A DNA stretch of 64,000 bases. Origin: Papiliotrema nemorosa (Eukaryota; Basidiomycota; Tremellomycetes; Tremellales; Rhynchogastremaceae). The number at the start of each line of letters is the position of its first letter. Positions within the stretch are counted from its first letter, which is position 1. The position numbers were made by a program, and so were the translations under genes. The notes beneath the pieces were generated by a model. That model made no database searches. It was not told where the DNA came from and saw only the letters and a program-made list of their open reading frames with translations. Positions 25,530 through 36,963 of this stretch are shown piece after piece. The stretch is taken from contig JASKOT010000031.1 of the NCBI GenBank assembly GCA_032158125.1, positions 124,001-188,000 on the forward strand, given 5' to 3'.

Positions 25530-25843
25530 TTCGCTGGATCCGACAGCATTGTGACATGGAGGGGCCATTGTGTATGTTTAGGAGGATTCATATTCTCGAG
25601 ACCAATAGCAAAGCCAATAATGCATTCACTCATCACACCCGCCACTGCTCATTTGGTCTCTTTATACAGCATGATCTAAAGGATGCATGGGTCAGCGGTC
25701 AATGGGAACGCGACTACATATTCGCCGACTCGCGGGATCGGCGGGGTGTAATGACTATGAAGGGGTCTGGTACAAATACAGTGTAGCGCCGAGCGATCGA
25801 CTCTCCTTCGCTTCATTATAACAAATTCAATCTTCCTCCAACT
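25530..25843. other. convergent intergenic region
   Basis: The HAD gene and the kinase gene end toward each other here; it should contain only two 3' UTRs. Nothing else seen. Confidence 0.45.
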
Positions 25844-28394
25844 CTACACGTGCCCGGCGTTGGTTGGTGCCTGCGATAATGGACTCGCCTCCATCTTCTT
25901 CCCTCTTCGACCAAGCAGTGTTGCTCCTCCCAGGTCGAGGTCGAATCCAGCCTTGTTGCCACCTCGCCCTCGATCACGTTGACCGGCTCGACCTTCATAC
26001 AAGACGGCTTCGGCTTCACGTCGATTGGCACCGCCTCGACCGACATAGTTTGTAGTGACGGGCTCTTTGATACCAGCCTTGGCGTTGGCGGCAGCTCTAC
26101 CACGGTGCTCTTGGATCTGTCGAGCCACGGCTTCACCATGCTTACGCCTCGCCTCTTCGAGCTGAGTCTCCTCGTCACCTTCCTCTTCCTCTTCATTGAG
26201 ACCTTGCAGGAATCCTCGCTCGCCGGCACCGCCTGGACCGTTGTACGCTCGTCGTCGAGCGCCTTCCTCTTCCATCCTGTGGACAGCGTAGGTGATATCG
26301 AACGCCTCCTTGAGGGCACCGACACCAGGAGATCGACCTTCTCGGTTGCCAGCTCGCATCGAGGCGAGAAGGGGTGAATCGAGTGGCGCGTTGTTGGGAA
26401 TACCAGGGGCTCGAGCGGCAGGCATAGTAGGTGCAACAGATGGTGCCTCTTTGATCCATGGGTGGGCCAAAAACTCGTCAATGGTGTATCGTTGAGCTGG
26501 GTCGACACATAATAAATGGGTGATCAAATCTTTGGCAGAGTGTGAAATGTCGTCCCACCATGGACTGAGAAAGGTGTAGTATCCACGGGCGACTTTTTCC
26601 GTCAAGACGTTGATACTTTCATCGTAGAACGCTAAAGTCAGCACATGGTCTGGCGGGTTTGAAACTCTGCCACTCACGAGGGAAACCACAAAGCAGTGTA
26701 TACAGCACGCATCCAAGAGCCCACATGTCAACACTCTTGCTATACCTCTCATCCTTGACAATCTCGGGAGCAGTGTACCCAACTGTACCGCAGGGCGTCA
26801 TGGTCTGCTCGTCCCAAACAATTTTGCTCAGACCAAAATCGGCAATCTTGATTCGGCCAATCCCCCCACCACCGATTCCAGGTTGAAACTCTCCCTCGTC
26901 TTCCTTTTCCTCATCATACGGTCGATGAATGGGTTGTTTCGAGGGGATGATAGGAATTCGCTCAAACAACAAGTTTTCAGGTTTTATATCTCGGTGGACG
27001 ACACCTCGCTCTTCGTGCAGGTACCGTATACCCTCGGCGACCTGTACAATGACATGCCGAGAGAGGTTTTCCGAAAAGTAGGTGAGCTTGACGATTTGGT
27101 GGAACAATTCGCCACCTTCCATGACTAGTGACGTCAATCGCGCGGACCTCGTCATTGGGTAAGCGACTTACGCTCGAGAACCAAGAAATAATGTTCGTCG
27201 CTTTCAAAGAAGCTCAGCAGCTTGATGACGCCGGGGTGATCAATCCCGCGCATTATCTGAACCTCTTTCAAGATGTTGGCACGCTGCAGTCAGCACCGAA
27301 CATGTTAACGAGTTGCAAGCGGAGTCGAGAGGTTATGTCCACACAAACATGGCGTCGCCACCGAGCGGCGAGCCGAGAAGAGCGAACAGCCCGACGCGAC
27401 GCTCGAGGGCCAGCGGACGCAGATCAGGTGAAAAGGGGAGTGTTGGTCGTCGTGAGGAAATGAGAAACAAGTACCAACCTCTGTGACTCGAGTCTTCTTC
27501 TTGAAGTTTGCGTTCAGATGTTTGTTTCCGTGCTACAAAGACCACGTCAGTCGAGAGTCGAGGGATAAGGGAAGCGCAAGGGAACCACCAATAGAGTCGG
27601 CTTCGAAGTATTCACAGTGAAAAGAAGGCGCGAAGAACAAAAAGGGAATATCCCTCTTGCCACCTTGATCCCATGCGTGGCCAGCGCAAGGGAGACGACA
27701 AGAGGGCAGAAGGCTACATACTAAAGAGAGGAGGTAGAAGGAAACTATTCTCACCTGGGACGAGTTGAGTTCGTATTTGCGAACCACCTTGACGGCAACC
27801 TTACGACCCGTCTTGCGTTCGAGGGCTTTGTAGACATTGGAGAATGCACCATCGCCCATCTTTTCTAACAGTCTGTAATCTTCGAGACCCTGGCAATGTC
27901 AGATGGATGGTCGTTTGAGCAATGTCAGGCCTTACCTCGTATACTGGCATCTTGTCGGTCTGGGCTCGCTCCTCTGCCACTATCCGCTCGGCCTCCTCTC
28001 GGTAGTTGGGTGAGTACGCAGGAACCTTCGAAGCGCCATTGGCATTTTGCTGCGCTACACGATGTTAGCTCCGCAGGTCACACTATAGAGAGGGCGCACC
28101 ATTTCCAGCAGTTAAGCCTTGAGACGGCATATCGTTATTATAGTAAGCTTGTTGCTTTTGCTGGGGTTGATGTTGCTGTTGAGTCTGAGCCTGGGCTTTG
28201 GAGGCTTTGCTCGATGAAGTTGTTGGTTGTTGTTGCTGTTGTTGCTGTTGACCCGAAGACTGGGCGTGTTTGCCGTGTCGTAGGATTTCTGTAGAGTCGG
28301 TATGAGCCAAAGCGAGAGAAAAGCGGGGGACCAAGGTATCGGTGACCGAAGAGAGGGTCGAAGAGACAGAGGATAGGGTAGACGAGGACGACAT
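25844..28394 (-). CDS. CAMK-group protein kinase, RCK/Srk1 type
   Basis: Ser/Thr kinase likely acting downstream of a stress MAP kinase, by family. The N terminus is Ser-rich (MSSSSTLSSVSSTLSSVTDT) with a 10-Gln run and further Gln-rich sequence, then NYREEAERIVAEERAQ. Kinase signs: GDGAFSNVYKA (Gly loop), KVAVKVVRKYEL (ATP Lys), HRDIKPENLLF (catalytic loop), IADFGLSKI (DFG), CGTVGYTAPEIV (APE), ALGCVLYTLLCGFPPF, and HPWIKEAPS at the end. Between HRDIKPEN and DFG is an unusually long insert of about 35 residues (SKQPIHRPYDEEKEDEGEF then Gly-rich), as known for RCK kinases. The C-terminal extension has LEEARRKHGEAVARQIQEH and an Arg/Gly-rich tail. About six introns. A calmodulin site cannot be confirmed by eye. 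Confidence 0.88.
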
Positions 28395-28601
28395 GGTGCA
28401 ACGTCGAGAAGATGGAAGGGTAGTGGATGTGTTTTAGGTGAAAGAAGAGGTGATGTCAGTGAACAGTCTTGATTGGTCACGTTTCGAGGCGGGGTATAGA
28501 CCGGAGAAAGGATGGTAGGTGGAGAAGGGAGAAAGGTCGGTGATGACGAGGGGTCGAGGAATAGCATCGGTAGCTTTGACTGCCATTGCGGCGAGTACAG
28601 C

Positions 28602-29499
28602 TCATGCCTCGGATGGGATGGAGAGATGCAGGATGAGAGAGCAGACAACGGGGAACAGAGGGTGGGGAGGTTGATCTCTCTCGCAGTCCCTTTGGTCTGA
28701 TCGGCCAGTGACGACATCTGGCAGGGAGGGGTGAAACAACAACAAAGGTACAATCAGACCATTGATCCCAAAGAAAACACTCACGTTTAAAACTCGACAG
28801 CATTTGGTCTCCTAGATTTGCCCGTTCAAGTTTTTCCAATGCCAATCTGTATTCACGATCGTAAGAGCTAGAATGTCGGTGATGTCGTCTGTTGCTACTC
28901 GGCGAGGACGTTCTGCTCGTAGGATTCAGATCGTCTGACAATGGTACGATGGCTGATGGAGATCGAGGCGGAGGAATAGGCGATGACCTGGTCGTACTAT
29001 CACAATCGTCTGAAGGGGTCGTCGAGCTTGTCCCTTCTCGTGGGGTAGGAATGGTACGAGGCGGAAAGGTGATGATAGATGCCGTTGGTGAGATGCCTGA
29101 AGATGGTAGTGGTGGAGAGGGGGACGACAGGGTGATCAAAGTGTGATTGATCAGCGACGAGAGGTGTCGATTCCGTGGTCCTTATCGAGGCTGGACTTTG
29201 TTGATACAGCACAAACGGAACTGTGAATTGTCTATGTATCTAACCGGGTGGAAGAGAAGCTTGTTGAGGTGATTGTTGTCGAGAGGGGGGTTTGAATTGT
29301 GTGATTCCAATGAAATATCGGGTCGAAGCAGCTGCAAAGGTGGTGATGAGAAAGCAGCAGCGAGTAGAGGTCTTGAGGCGTCGTCGACGTCAATTGCATC
29401 AGGCGATGACGACGGTGATGACGCTCCCTCCCTGGCCTCCTGGGCGCCACCGAACAAAGGGTCGTGCCTGAGGGTGTTACCGAGCTGATTCGGGTCCAT
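28602..29499 (-). CDS. hypothetical Ser/Pro-rich protein, structure doubtful
   Basis: A possible gene from MDPNQLGNTLRHDPLFGG at 29499. A 36-nt intron (GTTTGT...ATAAG, about 29193-29228) would join SQFR to PRNRHLSSLINHT. A second intron after GDQMLSSFK leads to an exon ending LSIPSEA at 28602. The middle is low-complexity Ser/Pro/Thr; the only ordered-looking part is YDREYRLALEKLERANLGDQ, a short charged helix. I recognise no domain. Alternatively this is the long 5' leader of the kinase gene just downstream on the same strand. Low confidence. Confidence 0.35.
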
Positions 29500-29878
29500 T
29501 ACAACTCGTTTACAAACAGACCACCGCCATTAGAAATCACTTTGTAATCCCCGACGCGTCTCTCAGTCTCGGCCCAGATGGGGTCCTTTCCCATTGGAGC
29601 CGCCACTCCAACCTGGGACAGCCTCCTTTGACGTCACTTTTGTTGACGATCTTGGACCTCCTCGGCTCTTGATGAATTGCTAAGACCACTGGTCACGGCC
29701 CACTTGCAATCTAGCCCGACTCCAAGATCGCTTGAATGACCTCAAGTCGTGGAGCGTGGTCATGGTTCTGAAGCAGGTTGGCTGTGGCACCTGTGGACGA
29801 TATTGGATTGGCGTCTGGGCAGACGAAGATGCCCAGCTACATGGCTCTACACTTCAGGACAATCTACATGAAAGATGT
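29500..29878. other. intergenic upstream of hypothetical gene
   Basis: Between the 3' end of the GT32 gene and the doubtful gene or kinase leader. No coding frame supported. Confidence 0.4.
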
Positions 29879-31321
29879 CTACCTCTCTTTTTCTCTACTG
29901 ATATCCAATGACCTTAATGTCCTAGCTGCTCGTCCATCTCCAGCAGTCCAGCTGCCATATCTCCTATACACTTCTTCTGACTCACTCTCCTCGTCTCCTT
30001 TGCTCAGACCAGTCCCGCTGCCAGCCCCATCCTGCTTGCCGGAATTCCGCCAACGCCGTTCTTCTCCTGGTTCTCTGAACCGGCGCACCATTCGTGTAAA
30101 AGACGTTTCTATTGTCGTTATTGTAGAAGGGTCCAATGCGTTCAAGTGTTTCCGTGCGACACTCTCCCATGCGTGGTAGCTGGTCATCAGTGGTAGTCTA
30201 CGGGGAGGGAAGTACGACTCACGCAAGCTGTCCAGAAGCCTCAAAATCGTACTCTGTGCTTTCGTATACTGCATGTATATGGTCGTCACTCCATAATGGC
30301 CAGAAGAATGCCCTGTCGGACAAAACCGTCACTGTTGTCGGGTACAGCTTTGCCAATGTCCACGGCATCTCCTGTCACATCAGCTGCAACCTTTCAACGA
30401 TTGGCGATCGCGTCCACTCACGACGGAATGCTCTGTCCACTTTGTCTCGTCGAACCCTTCATAGCTGTTCAACCACCTGTCGACAAAGACCGAGTTTGGT
30501 CTTGATATTATAATTGCGTTACACAATCCCTTTGGATCCATCTCTCTATCCCCGCGTAACAGACTCAATGTTCTGGCTTCCATTCCCAAGACCGTGTCGT
30601 ACGAATACAGCGATAAAGGTGCAAAGGGCCGGATGATAAAAGTGTCAATGTCAAGGTACACCCCTCCGTACTGTTGCAACACCTCTAGACGTATTATATC
30701 TGCCTTGTGTGCGTACTTTGGTCAGCAACGCTCTTGATGCCAATTCTGAAAAGTACTCACATGGCGTACAGGCCTCTTTTCCGATCCAATCTCGGTTACC
30801 TGCCTCGCCTGGTGGACCTCTACCATCCCCCTCTTGATACCCATCTCGTCTATCCACCCTTCCCAATTGATCACTCGGTCCCACCAATACCCCTGGGGTT
30901 CTCTTATACAGTGAAACAACACCCTATCCGGCTTGAGCACTGTCAATGCCGAGCGCATGGCGAGGTACGCAAAGTAAGGGAAATCCGGCTGAGGGGTCAT
31001 ATCGAGTCCATAGACGTAATGGACAATGTTGGGTATAGGATCTGCAGGTTGCGGTAGACCCGGTACAGGTGGGGATAATGTTGTAGGGGGCGGAGGGAGT
31101 GATATAGGGAGGTAAGAGGGTAATTCCACTGGTCTGCGCGTGTAGACGGAAAGGAAAGTCGGGTAGTGTATGCCTAGCAGGAACCCAGCCAGAAGTATCA
31201 CCGCTGGAGGGACAAATTTGAAAAGGACTGATTTGGCTGTACATGCTGATGGCTGTAACAAGTCAGTACACCATGGTCAAGTACACAAGGGAGACCCAAA
31301 AACTTGCTGGAGGTTTTCCAT
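29879..31321 (-). CDS. GT32-type glycosyltransferase, type II membrane protein
   Basis: Proposed start MENLQQ at 31321, joined by a short intron to PSACTAKSVLFKFVPPAVIL; that donor is weak, so the first exon is tentative. One N-terminal membrane anchor (FKFVPPAVILLAGFLLGIHY) is followed by a Pro-rich stem and the catalytic domain: IPNIVHYVYGL, RSALTVLKPDRVLFHC, then GGVYLDIDTFIIRPFAPL with the DxD metal/sugar-nucleotide motif, and CNAIIISRPNSVFVDRWLNS. Later exons (AFFWPLWSDD, YHAWESVARKHL) complete the domain. The tail after ARKHLNALDP is low-complexity. This fits Golgi mannosyl/hexosyltransferases with the DXD (Gly_transf_sug) fold. The sugar added cannot be told. Four or more introns. Confidence 0.85.
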
Positions 31322-32028
31322 CCCGCGTCATTGGGACATATTCCGGTGATGGACCCGAGGTGGGTATGTACAGCCCGTACATCTCGACTCGAGGTGAATC
31401 GTGCTGAACAGACAGAAATAACCAGAAAAGATTCTAGGGCAGTCGAGTGGAGAGTCGAGATTATGGTCGTGTTGCGAGAAGGGGTCGAAATGGCAGAAGC
31501 GGTGTCGGAGTGACCAGACTGCGCGGGTGTGTTTCGTGTCGATGACAGCAGCGAAATTTATGATACTCTTATGATCGATCCGCAACGGAACGGCCTCTCC
31601 AGTAGGAGAATGTGTATGCCAATGCAGGGAATGGTAAGATGAGATCTGTCTGTGCTATTCTTTGTCTATGCAAGTGATGATTTCGAGGTGTGTTGTCACC
31701 CAAGTTTGTACGCATATATTAGATGATACTTTTTCACGCAGCGAAACAAAGTGGTGCGCCGTGTCAACTGCGTAAAGTCCTGGAATAAGGCTAATCATTC
31801 CAGGGTCCACGAAGGGGGCCATCGTCATGAAACAAGGGGGCGAGCACCCAGACACCACGAGCGACTCGAGGCATAGCCGCCGCCACCCGCGTAATCTTTG
31901 CCCCTCTAAACTGTAATTGACATTCTACGCCGCTGCGGGGCAGCAGCACCTCCCCACCTTGTTTTCCACAGTCAAATGCACAGCTGCATACAACGCAGCA
32001 AGCTAACTAGAACCCATAGGATGAGGTG
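31322..32028. other. intergenic between MutY-type gene 3' end and GT32 promoter
   Basis: Frames of up to 85 codons look random. No tRNA, TATA box or repeat I would defend. Confidence 0.4.
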
Positions 32029-34078
32029 CTACTCCCTCTGTGGCATTCCCGGCATCATGATCTTTCTCACGACGACCTTTTCTTCGGCTTTGACCATGAC
32101 AACTTTCGACGTCTTGGCACTGCTTGGCTTGTCAATCTTCCCCTTGGCTTTCACCCTCGCCGAGGTGAGTCCTGATTTACCCCGATTTACCCCAGAAGAC
32201 GAAGAGTCAAAGTTGCCCCATGATCCGTAAACTTGAGACCAAACCTTCTTCACGCCCGTCCCGATGTTTGCGCTCTCCACTCCTGCTTCGTCGAGCCATA
32301 TCCCCTGTGAGGAAGGGGGAATGGAGTCGGATCTGAGAACCACGTGCAAAACATGATACGTCATGTTGATGTGTGAAAAGATGTGCGGTATCGGGTCGTA
32401 GCGTGTGATGCGCGTTGTAATGTTATTCAAGTCATCCAGCGACATGTCGAGAAGCTTGGCTACCTTTTCGAGCGCAACACCTTTCCGTGCATCTGGATCG
32501 CACTTGTTCGGTATGGGGGCCGAGGGCGGCTCGAACAGCCCTGCTAGCAGTCCTGATCTTCAGACAAGAATCCAAGGCAAAAGTTTGAGCTCACCCTTTT
32601 CAGGCCGTTTGGTGAAGAGCCATTGGCGGTTTGCTGGAGTCTCACATTCGACAATGCAAACAATCTCACTCTCCTCTCGAGATACCTTTTTCTCCTTTTT
32701 CATTGGGAATATAGCGACTGACGGTATCGTTTTCCCCTCGCCAGGTATCGGTGCACACAACGTACATTCCTTCTTACCAGTCTGAGGTTTCTCTGACAAC
32801 TCTTGGTATGCCTTGCAAGCGGGTTTAAGTGGACAAGCGGCACAGTCTGGATTGACCGGTTTGCACACCTGACTCCCTAGCTCCATCAAGGCCTGACGGT
32901 GAGATAACTCCATGTATCGAGGGGGTACATACCTGGTTCCAATCCCCCGTGATGCCCTTTTCTTCGGGCAGAACCTCCACCAGATCCTCTGCAGCCGTCC
33001 AAAGAAATTTAATGGTCGCTGGAGCGGTTTGTGGTGCGTGTACGGCCAGTAGACGGGTGAACAGCCTATGTATGTTGCCGTCCACCTAGATGTCAGCCTG
33101 GGTTACACATATCCCGATCAGGGCTCACAATCGGCGCTCGCATTCCATACGCCATGGACGTGATCGCTCCAGCGGTATATCTGCCTACTCCATCTACCTC
33201 TTTTTCCAAATCTCCCGGATCTCGAGGTAGCCGACCTGACCATTAATCTTCATGAACCTGCGCAAGCAGCTCACCGTTGAGTTTTGCATTCCCCATGACT
33301 GTCTGTGCGCCTTTCAAAAGCGATCTGGCACGACGATAGTAACCCAGACCCCGCCAAGCCGCGTTGACCTCCTCGACATCGGCCTTCGCTAGATCAGCTA
33401 TCGTAGGCCACCGTTCCATCCATCGATGCCAATAGTCTATCACCTACAGCTTAGCCTCTCGCAACTTGTGACGTGGTCAACTTACGGTGGCTACTTGAGT
33501 TTGTTGAAGCATGACTTCGGATACTTTGGATTAGTTGAGCACCAGTGTTGCCAGACTGGGATACACTCACCCCAAATCTAATCTATCAGTTTGATTCCCG
33601 TACAACCTGTCGACTCACTTCATACGCTCTCTGTCCCTTCTCTTGCAGACTTAGAGAATGATCGTATCTCTTTCTCCATGGCATTCCTCTCTTCTCCCTA
33701 CTAATTAGCTGGATCCAAGTTGAAACCTGACCTAACGCCTTCGAACCAGTTCAACAGCTCTCTTTGAAGCTTTGCTACCTCTGATATCGAGTGATACTCC
33801 ACCCCATGAGATCGGTGAATGAAGGTGCCAACATCCTCGATGTCTGCTAGATCGCCTTTGGACTCGATGATCTTGGTCTTGATTACGGTCTTGATCTTTG
33901 ACTTGACCGTTCGAGCCCGTTTAGCAGGTGGGGGAGAGGGTTCAAAATCGCTAGGCTCGGAATCGGATACGGTGTGATACGAAGCTGTCGGTGACGAAGC
34001 GATTTTCCGAGGCATGTTGGGAATTCTTGTCGGATGGGTCGATGATCTGAGCAGGAATCTAGTCGTTCTTATTCCCAT
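32029..34078 (-). CDS. A/G-specific adenine DNA glycosylase (MutY/MUTYH)
   Basis: Removes adenine mispaired with 8-oxoguanine in base-excision repair. Two in-frame ATGs: 34078 gives MGIRTTRFLLRSSTHPTRIP, an Arg/Ser-rich mitochondrial-type presequence, and 34015 gives MPRKIASSPT, after which KRARTVKSKIKTVIKTK looks like a nuclear signal. Catalytic part: VSEVMLQQTQVATVIDYWHR (catalytic Glu), EEVNAAWRGLGYYRRARSL, the HhH VDGVGRYTAGAITSMAYG followed by the catalytic Asp in IVDGNIHRLF, and an Fe-S loop CKPVNPDCAACPLKPACKAY (C-x6-C-x2-C-x5-C). A C-terminal NUDIX-like domain (WLFTKRPEKG, GLLAGLFEPP, HIFSHINMTYHVL) checks for 8-oxoG in this family. It ends in a Lys-rich tail. About seven introns. All key residues are present. 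Confidence 0.93.
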
Positions 34079-34308
34079 CTACCGTACTCGTATGGGACAA
34101 TTTTGGTCGATCTCTGGACGTGCAGTTTGACGCGAATGTGGAGGTCCCCCCAGTCACGACTCACGTGTTTCATGTCGGACCCCTTCTTCCGACGGAAAGA
34201 GACTCAAAGGAGCTATAGGAGGGCTATGACTGCACACCGTCACCGTCGGTGACTATAGACCTGGACACTGAAGATCATTCCGACTACCTATCAGCCAAGT
34301 GGGCAATC
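34079..34308. promoter_or_regulatory. short bidirectional promoter, MutY-type gene / PI31
   Basis: The two ATGs are only ~230 nt apart and read outward, so both transcripts must start within this stretch. It includes CACGTG at 34162-34167 (in ctcacgtgtttc), an E-box-like palindrome. No TATA seen. Confidence 0.5.
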
Positions 34309-35696
34309 ATGACTGACCCGCTATCGAGTGAGACCGTACTAAATCTCTTGCCAACTCTTCTACCCCGCTCGACCTCCTCGCCCTTGCCTCGACCTACCGA
34401 CGTCATAGCCGCTCTGGTCCATGCCATCCATACCGCACTCGACTTTCGTCTCATCAATCGACCTCAGGCCGCCCCGACCCAAGACGGTACCACGTCCGTG
34501 AGCGAAGAACGGGACATCGACGATACAGCTTCAGAAACCGAAACAGCCGTCGAACATGATGATGATGCCCCTCAGTCCGAGGGAGCTTTACCACAAGAAT
34601 GGAACAGCCGGGGAGAGGATACCTATTCTTTCGAGTATAGGCATGAACAGAGCTCACTGGTGTTTCGAGTGAGAGTGGGCAGGATGGGGGGAAGAGTTCA
34701 AGTGGATGCTACCGCCGAGGTGAGTCGTGTTGGATCTATGGCTGAGGCTACGCTGACATACCACAGGACGGAGAACCAAACTCGCTCAGTGTCGTGTTGG
34801 CAGATCTGGTCGACCCTTCAGCTTTCCCGATACCTAGTTCTGCCACCTCAGCTCGGCCTGAGGAATCTTCCTCGTCCGCCGAGGGTCCAGCAAAGAGCCT
34901 TGGGTTAAGATCCATGGAAAGGTGAATCCAGTCACAACAGGTTCAACGCGCCGAGCTAAAGGTGCAGTGTGAAAACATTCATCGAAAAGTACAAGAGAGA
35001 CATCATTGCAAAGATCCTGCCTGGCTTACAGAGGGACGGCTATACAGAATCGTCAGTCTGCCTTCCGCCTCTCACACGCTTCGGCTGACTCTCAGCTCGT
35101 CCAGCTCTGGTCCTCGGAATCCTCCCCCATCTCGACCTGGCAACAACCCTGAGCCAGCGCGACCTGACGTCCCCGACCCTCTGCTCGATCCGACATTTCT
35201 CGGTCCCAATGGGCGTAGACCCAACCCCGCTTCCATAGGTCATCGAGATTTAGATCCACAGGGTATACATCCAGGACCCATGGGACCTGGTGCAGAAGGC
35301 GGAGGGATGTTTATGGACTTTAATCACCCACTGTTCGACTCTGGAAGGCGTAATGACCCCGATTTCGCCGGGCCTGGCGGATCTATTCAGCCCCCAGGAG
35401 CGAGATGGGACCCTGTGGGACCAGGTGTGGGTGGAGGGCCAAGGTTCCCCGGAGCGGGTAACAACCCATTGAGCGGGATGGGAGTGGGTGATGGTGGGAG
35501 ATGGGGTGATGAGATGCCCCCTCCTGGAGAGTTTGGACCTGATATGGGTATAGGTGGACCGAGGGGCGGAGGTGGACGAGGCAGAGGAGGTTTCGGCGGG
35601 TCAGGTGGATTCGGTGGACTGGGAGGGGGAGGAGGGGGGTTTGGAGGTGGCGGAATGGGAGGTGGGTTTGGTGGTGGGGGAGGAATGTTTATGTGA
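34309..35696 (+). CDS. PI31-type proteasome regulator (PSMF1-like)
   Basis: Family that binds the 20S proteasome and aids its assembly or inhibition. The ATG at 34309 gives MTDPLSSETVLNLLPTLLPR; the N-terminal FP domain includes DVIAALVHAIHTALDFRLI, EWNSRGEDTYSFEYRHEQSS and RMGGRVQVDATAE|DGEPNSL. The helical part SVKTFIEKYKRDIIAKILPG follows. The C-terminal Gly/Pro-rich PI31 region has DPLLDPTFLGPNGRR, GPGAEGGGMFMDFNHPLF and QPPGARWDPVGPG, then FGG/GGG repeats. Introns at about 34721-34767, 34921-34980 and 35054-35097 join in frame. The protein ends GGGGMFM, so the terminal tripeptide is Met-Phe-Met rather than the hydrophobic-Tyr-X of mammalian PI31. Confidence 0.88.
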
Positions 35697-36963
35697 GATC
35701 TGACACTCGACGAAAGTGACTTTTGCCGAGATGACTAATTCGGCCTGTACCATCAGTGTAGTGTACTCATAGCTTGACGAGTTGTTCGAGGCGGATCAGG
35801 CATCCGTCAAACTTCAGTCCAGAAGAACCCAATCCTCCGCTAATTGCCGTCGGCCCTTAACTTCCGCTCAGGTAACTCGACGCTAATCCCCGAGCTGCGT
35901 TTATATGCTGAGATATGAGCTATGCAGCTCCACGGACGCAATCGACGCAATCTTGACCAAGTTAGTGCACTTCGGTGAGGCCGAGGCATGGTGTTATCAG
36001 ACATGCAGATCGTCATTCGACAATATTGTACCAAGAGATAGCTGGTCAGTGGTCATCACGCGATCTAGTTGCCGAATATGTGCCGTGAGGATAACTCTGT
36101 CAGCTTTCACTGCGTGGCTTACTCTCGACGGTCCATCTCAGCTGTCTGCTTACGGTCTGGTAACATGGTGAGAGAAGTATGACTTCACCTATGTAATCCT
36201 CACCGAGGGAGTACTGGTCTACTAAGCACTTTGTAACACTTCTTTCACACGCCTTAACTTATGATACGTTGCTCGGCGCTACTTCGGACACAGTTCCAAC
36301 TGGCCGCTCTTCTGTGAGGTGATCGACGTCAAGGCAGCATATCGTCAAAGCCACATATGCAAGGAATTTCAATCAAGGGAGGAGTCGCACCCATGTCCAT
36401 GTGAACGAAAAGATCTCCCACCCTACGCACCCTACGCAAATGGCCCAAACTTCCCACTTGTAGTAGAATAGACCGGGCTACGAGTACCCGCCGATCCCCC
36501 ACGCCGCGGCAAATCGGGGCCAGCAAAGTGTAGTTTAATTCTCCGCTTTGGCGATGTGCCCCTATCTCCCTCTTTCCCCCCCCCCCCCCCCAAATCCTTT
36601 TCCGACACCGGTCCGGAGCGAGTGATCCTTTGCTCCCCGGCTACTACGGTCGGCGTAAATAAACGCAGGATCGAAATAAAATGATGCTATAACTACCGGC
36701 GGTCGGAGAATCATTCATACATAAGCTAGAGAGATTCGACATACTTGGAACCCCCCTTTCCCCAAAATCATCCATACGAGACTTTATAGGTTGTTTCGTT
36801 TACTGTGAGATTGGGTCGAATTCGAGTGACGCAGCGGATACCGACGTGGTTCATTTTTCGAGATCGAGAGGGAGAAAATCAGGACAACATAGAAAGCGAC
36901 CATCTGAAGCGGAGGATTTTCATCGGTTTCCCAGGCACTCTATACAGTACTCGACAGATCAAG
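35697..36963. other. 1.27 kb intergenic region with poly-C tract
   Basis: No supported gene; frames up to 88 codons look random. Contains a run of 16 C at 36576-36591. The last ~180 bases before the next ATG are AT-richer than the surroundings and may hold the promoter of the acidic-protein gene. Confidence 0.45.
36576..36591. repeat. poly-C mononucleotide tract (16 C)
   Basis: Sixteen consecutive C on the plus strand, preceded by a CT-rich stretch. Length could be affected by sequencing error. Confidence 0.9.

Noticed and set aside
25520..25843. Operon-like link of GPD1 and the HAD gene for glycerol production
   Set aside because: The genes are adjacent and on the same strand, but eukaryotic genes with separate promoters; the HAD motifs do not single out glycerol phosphate.
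34249..34308. N-terminal extension of PI31 from 34249
   Set aside because: The frame is open but starts at GTG; the first ATG, at 34309, fits the FP domain start.
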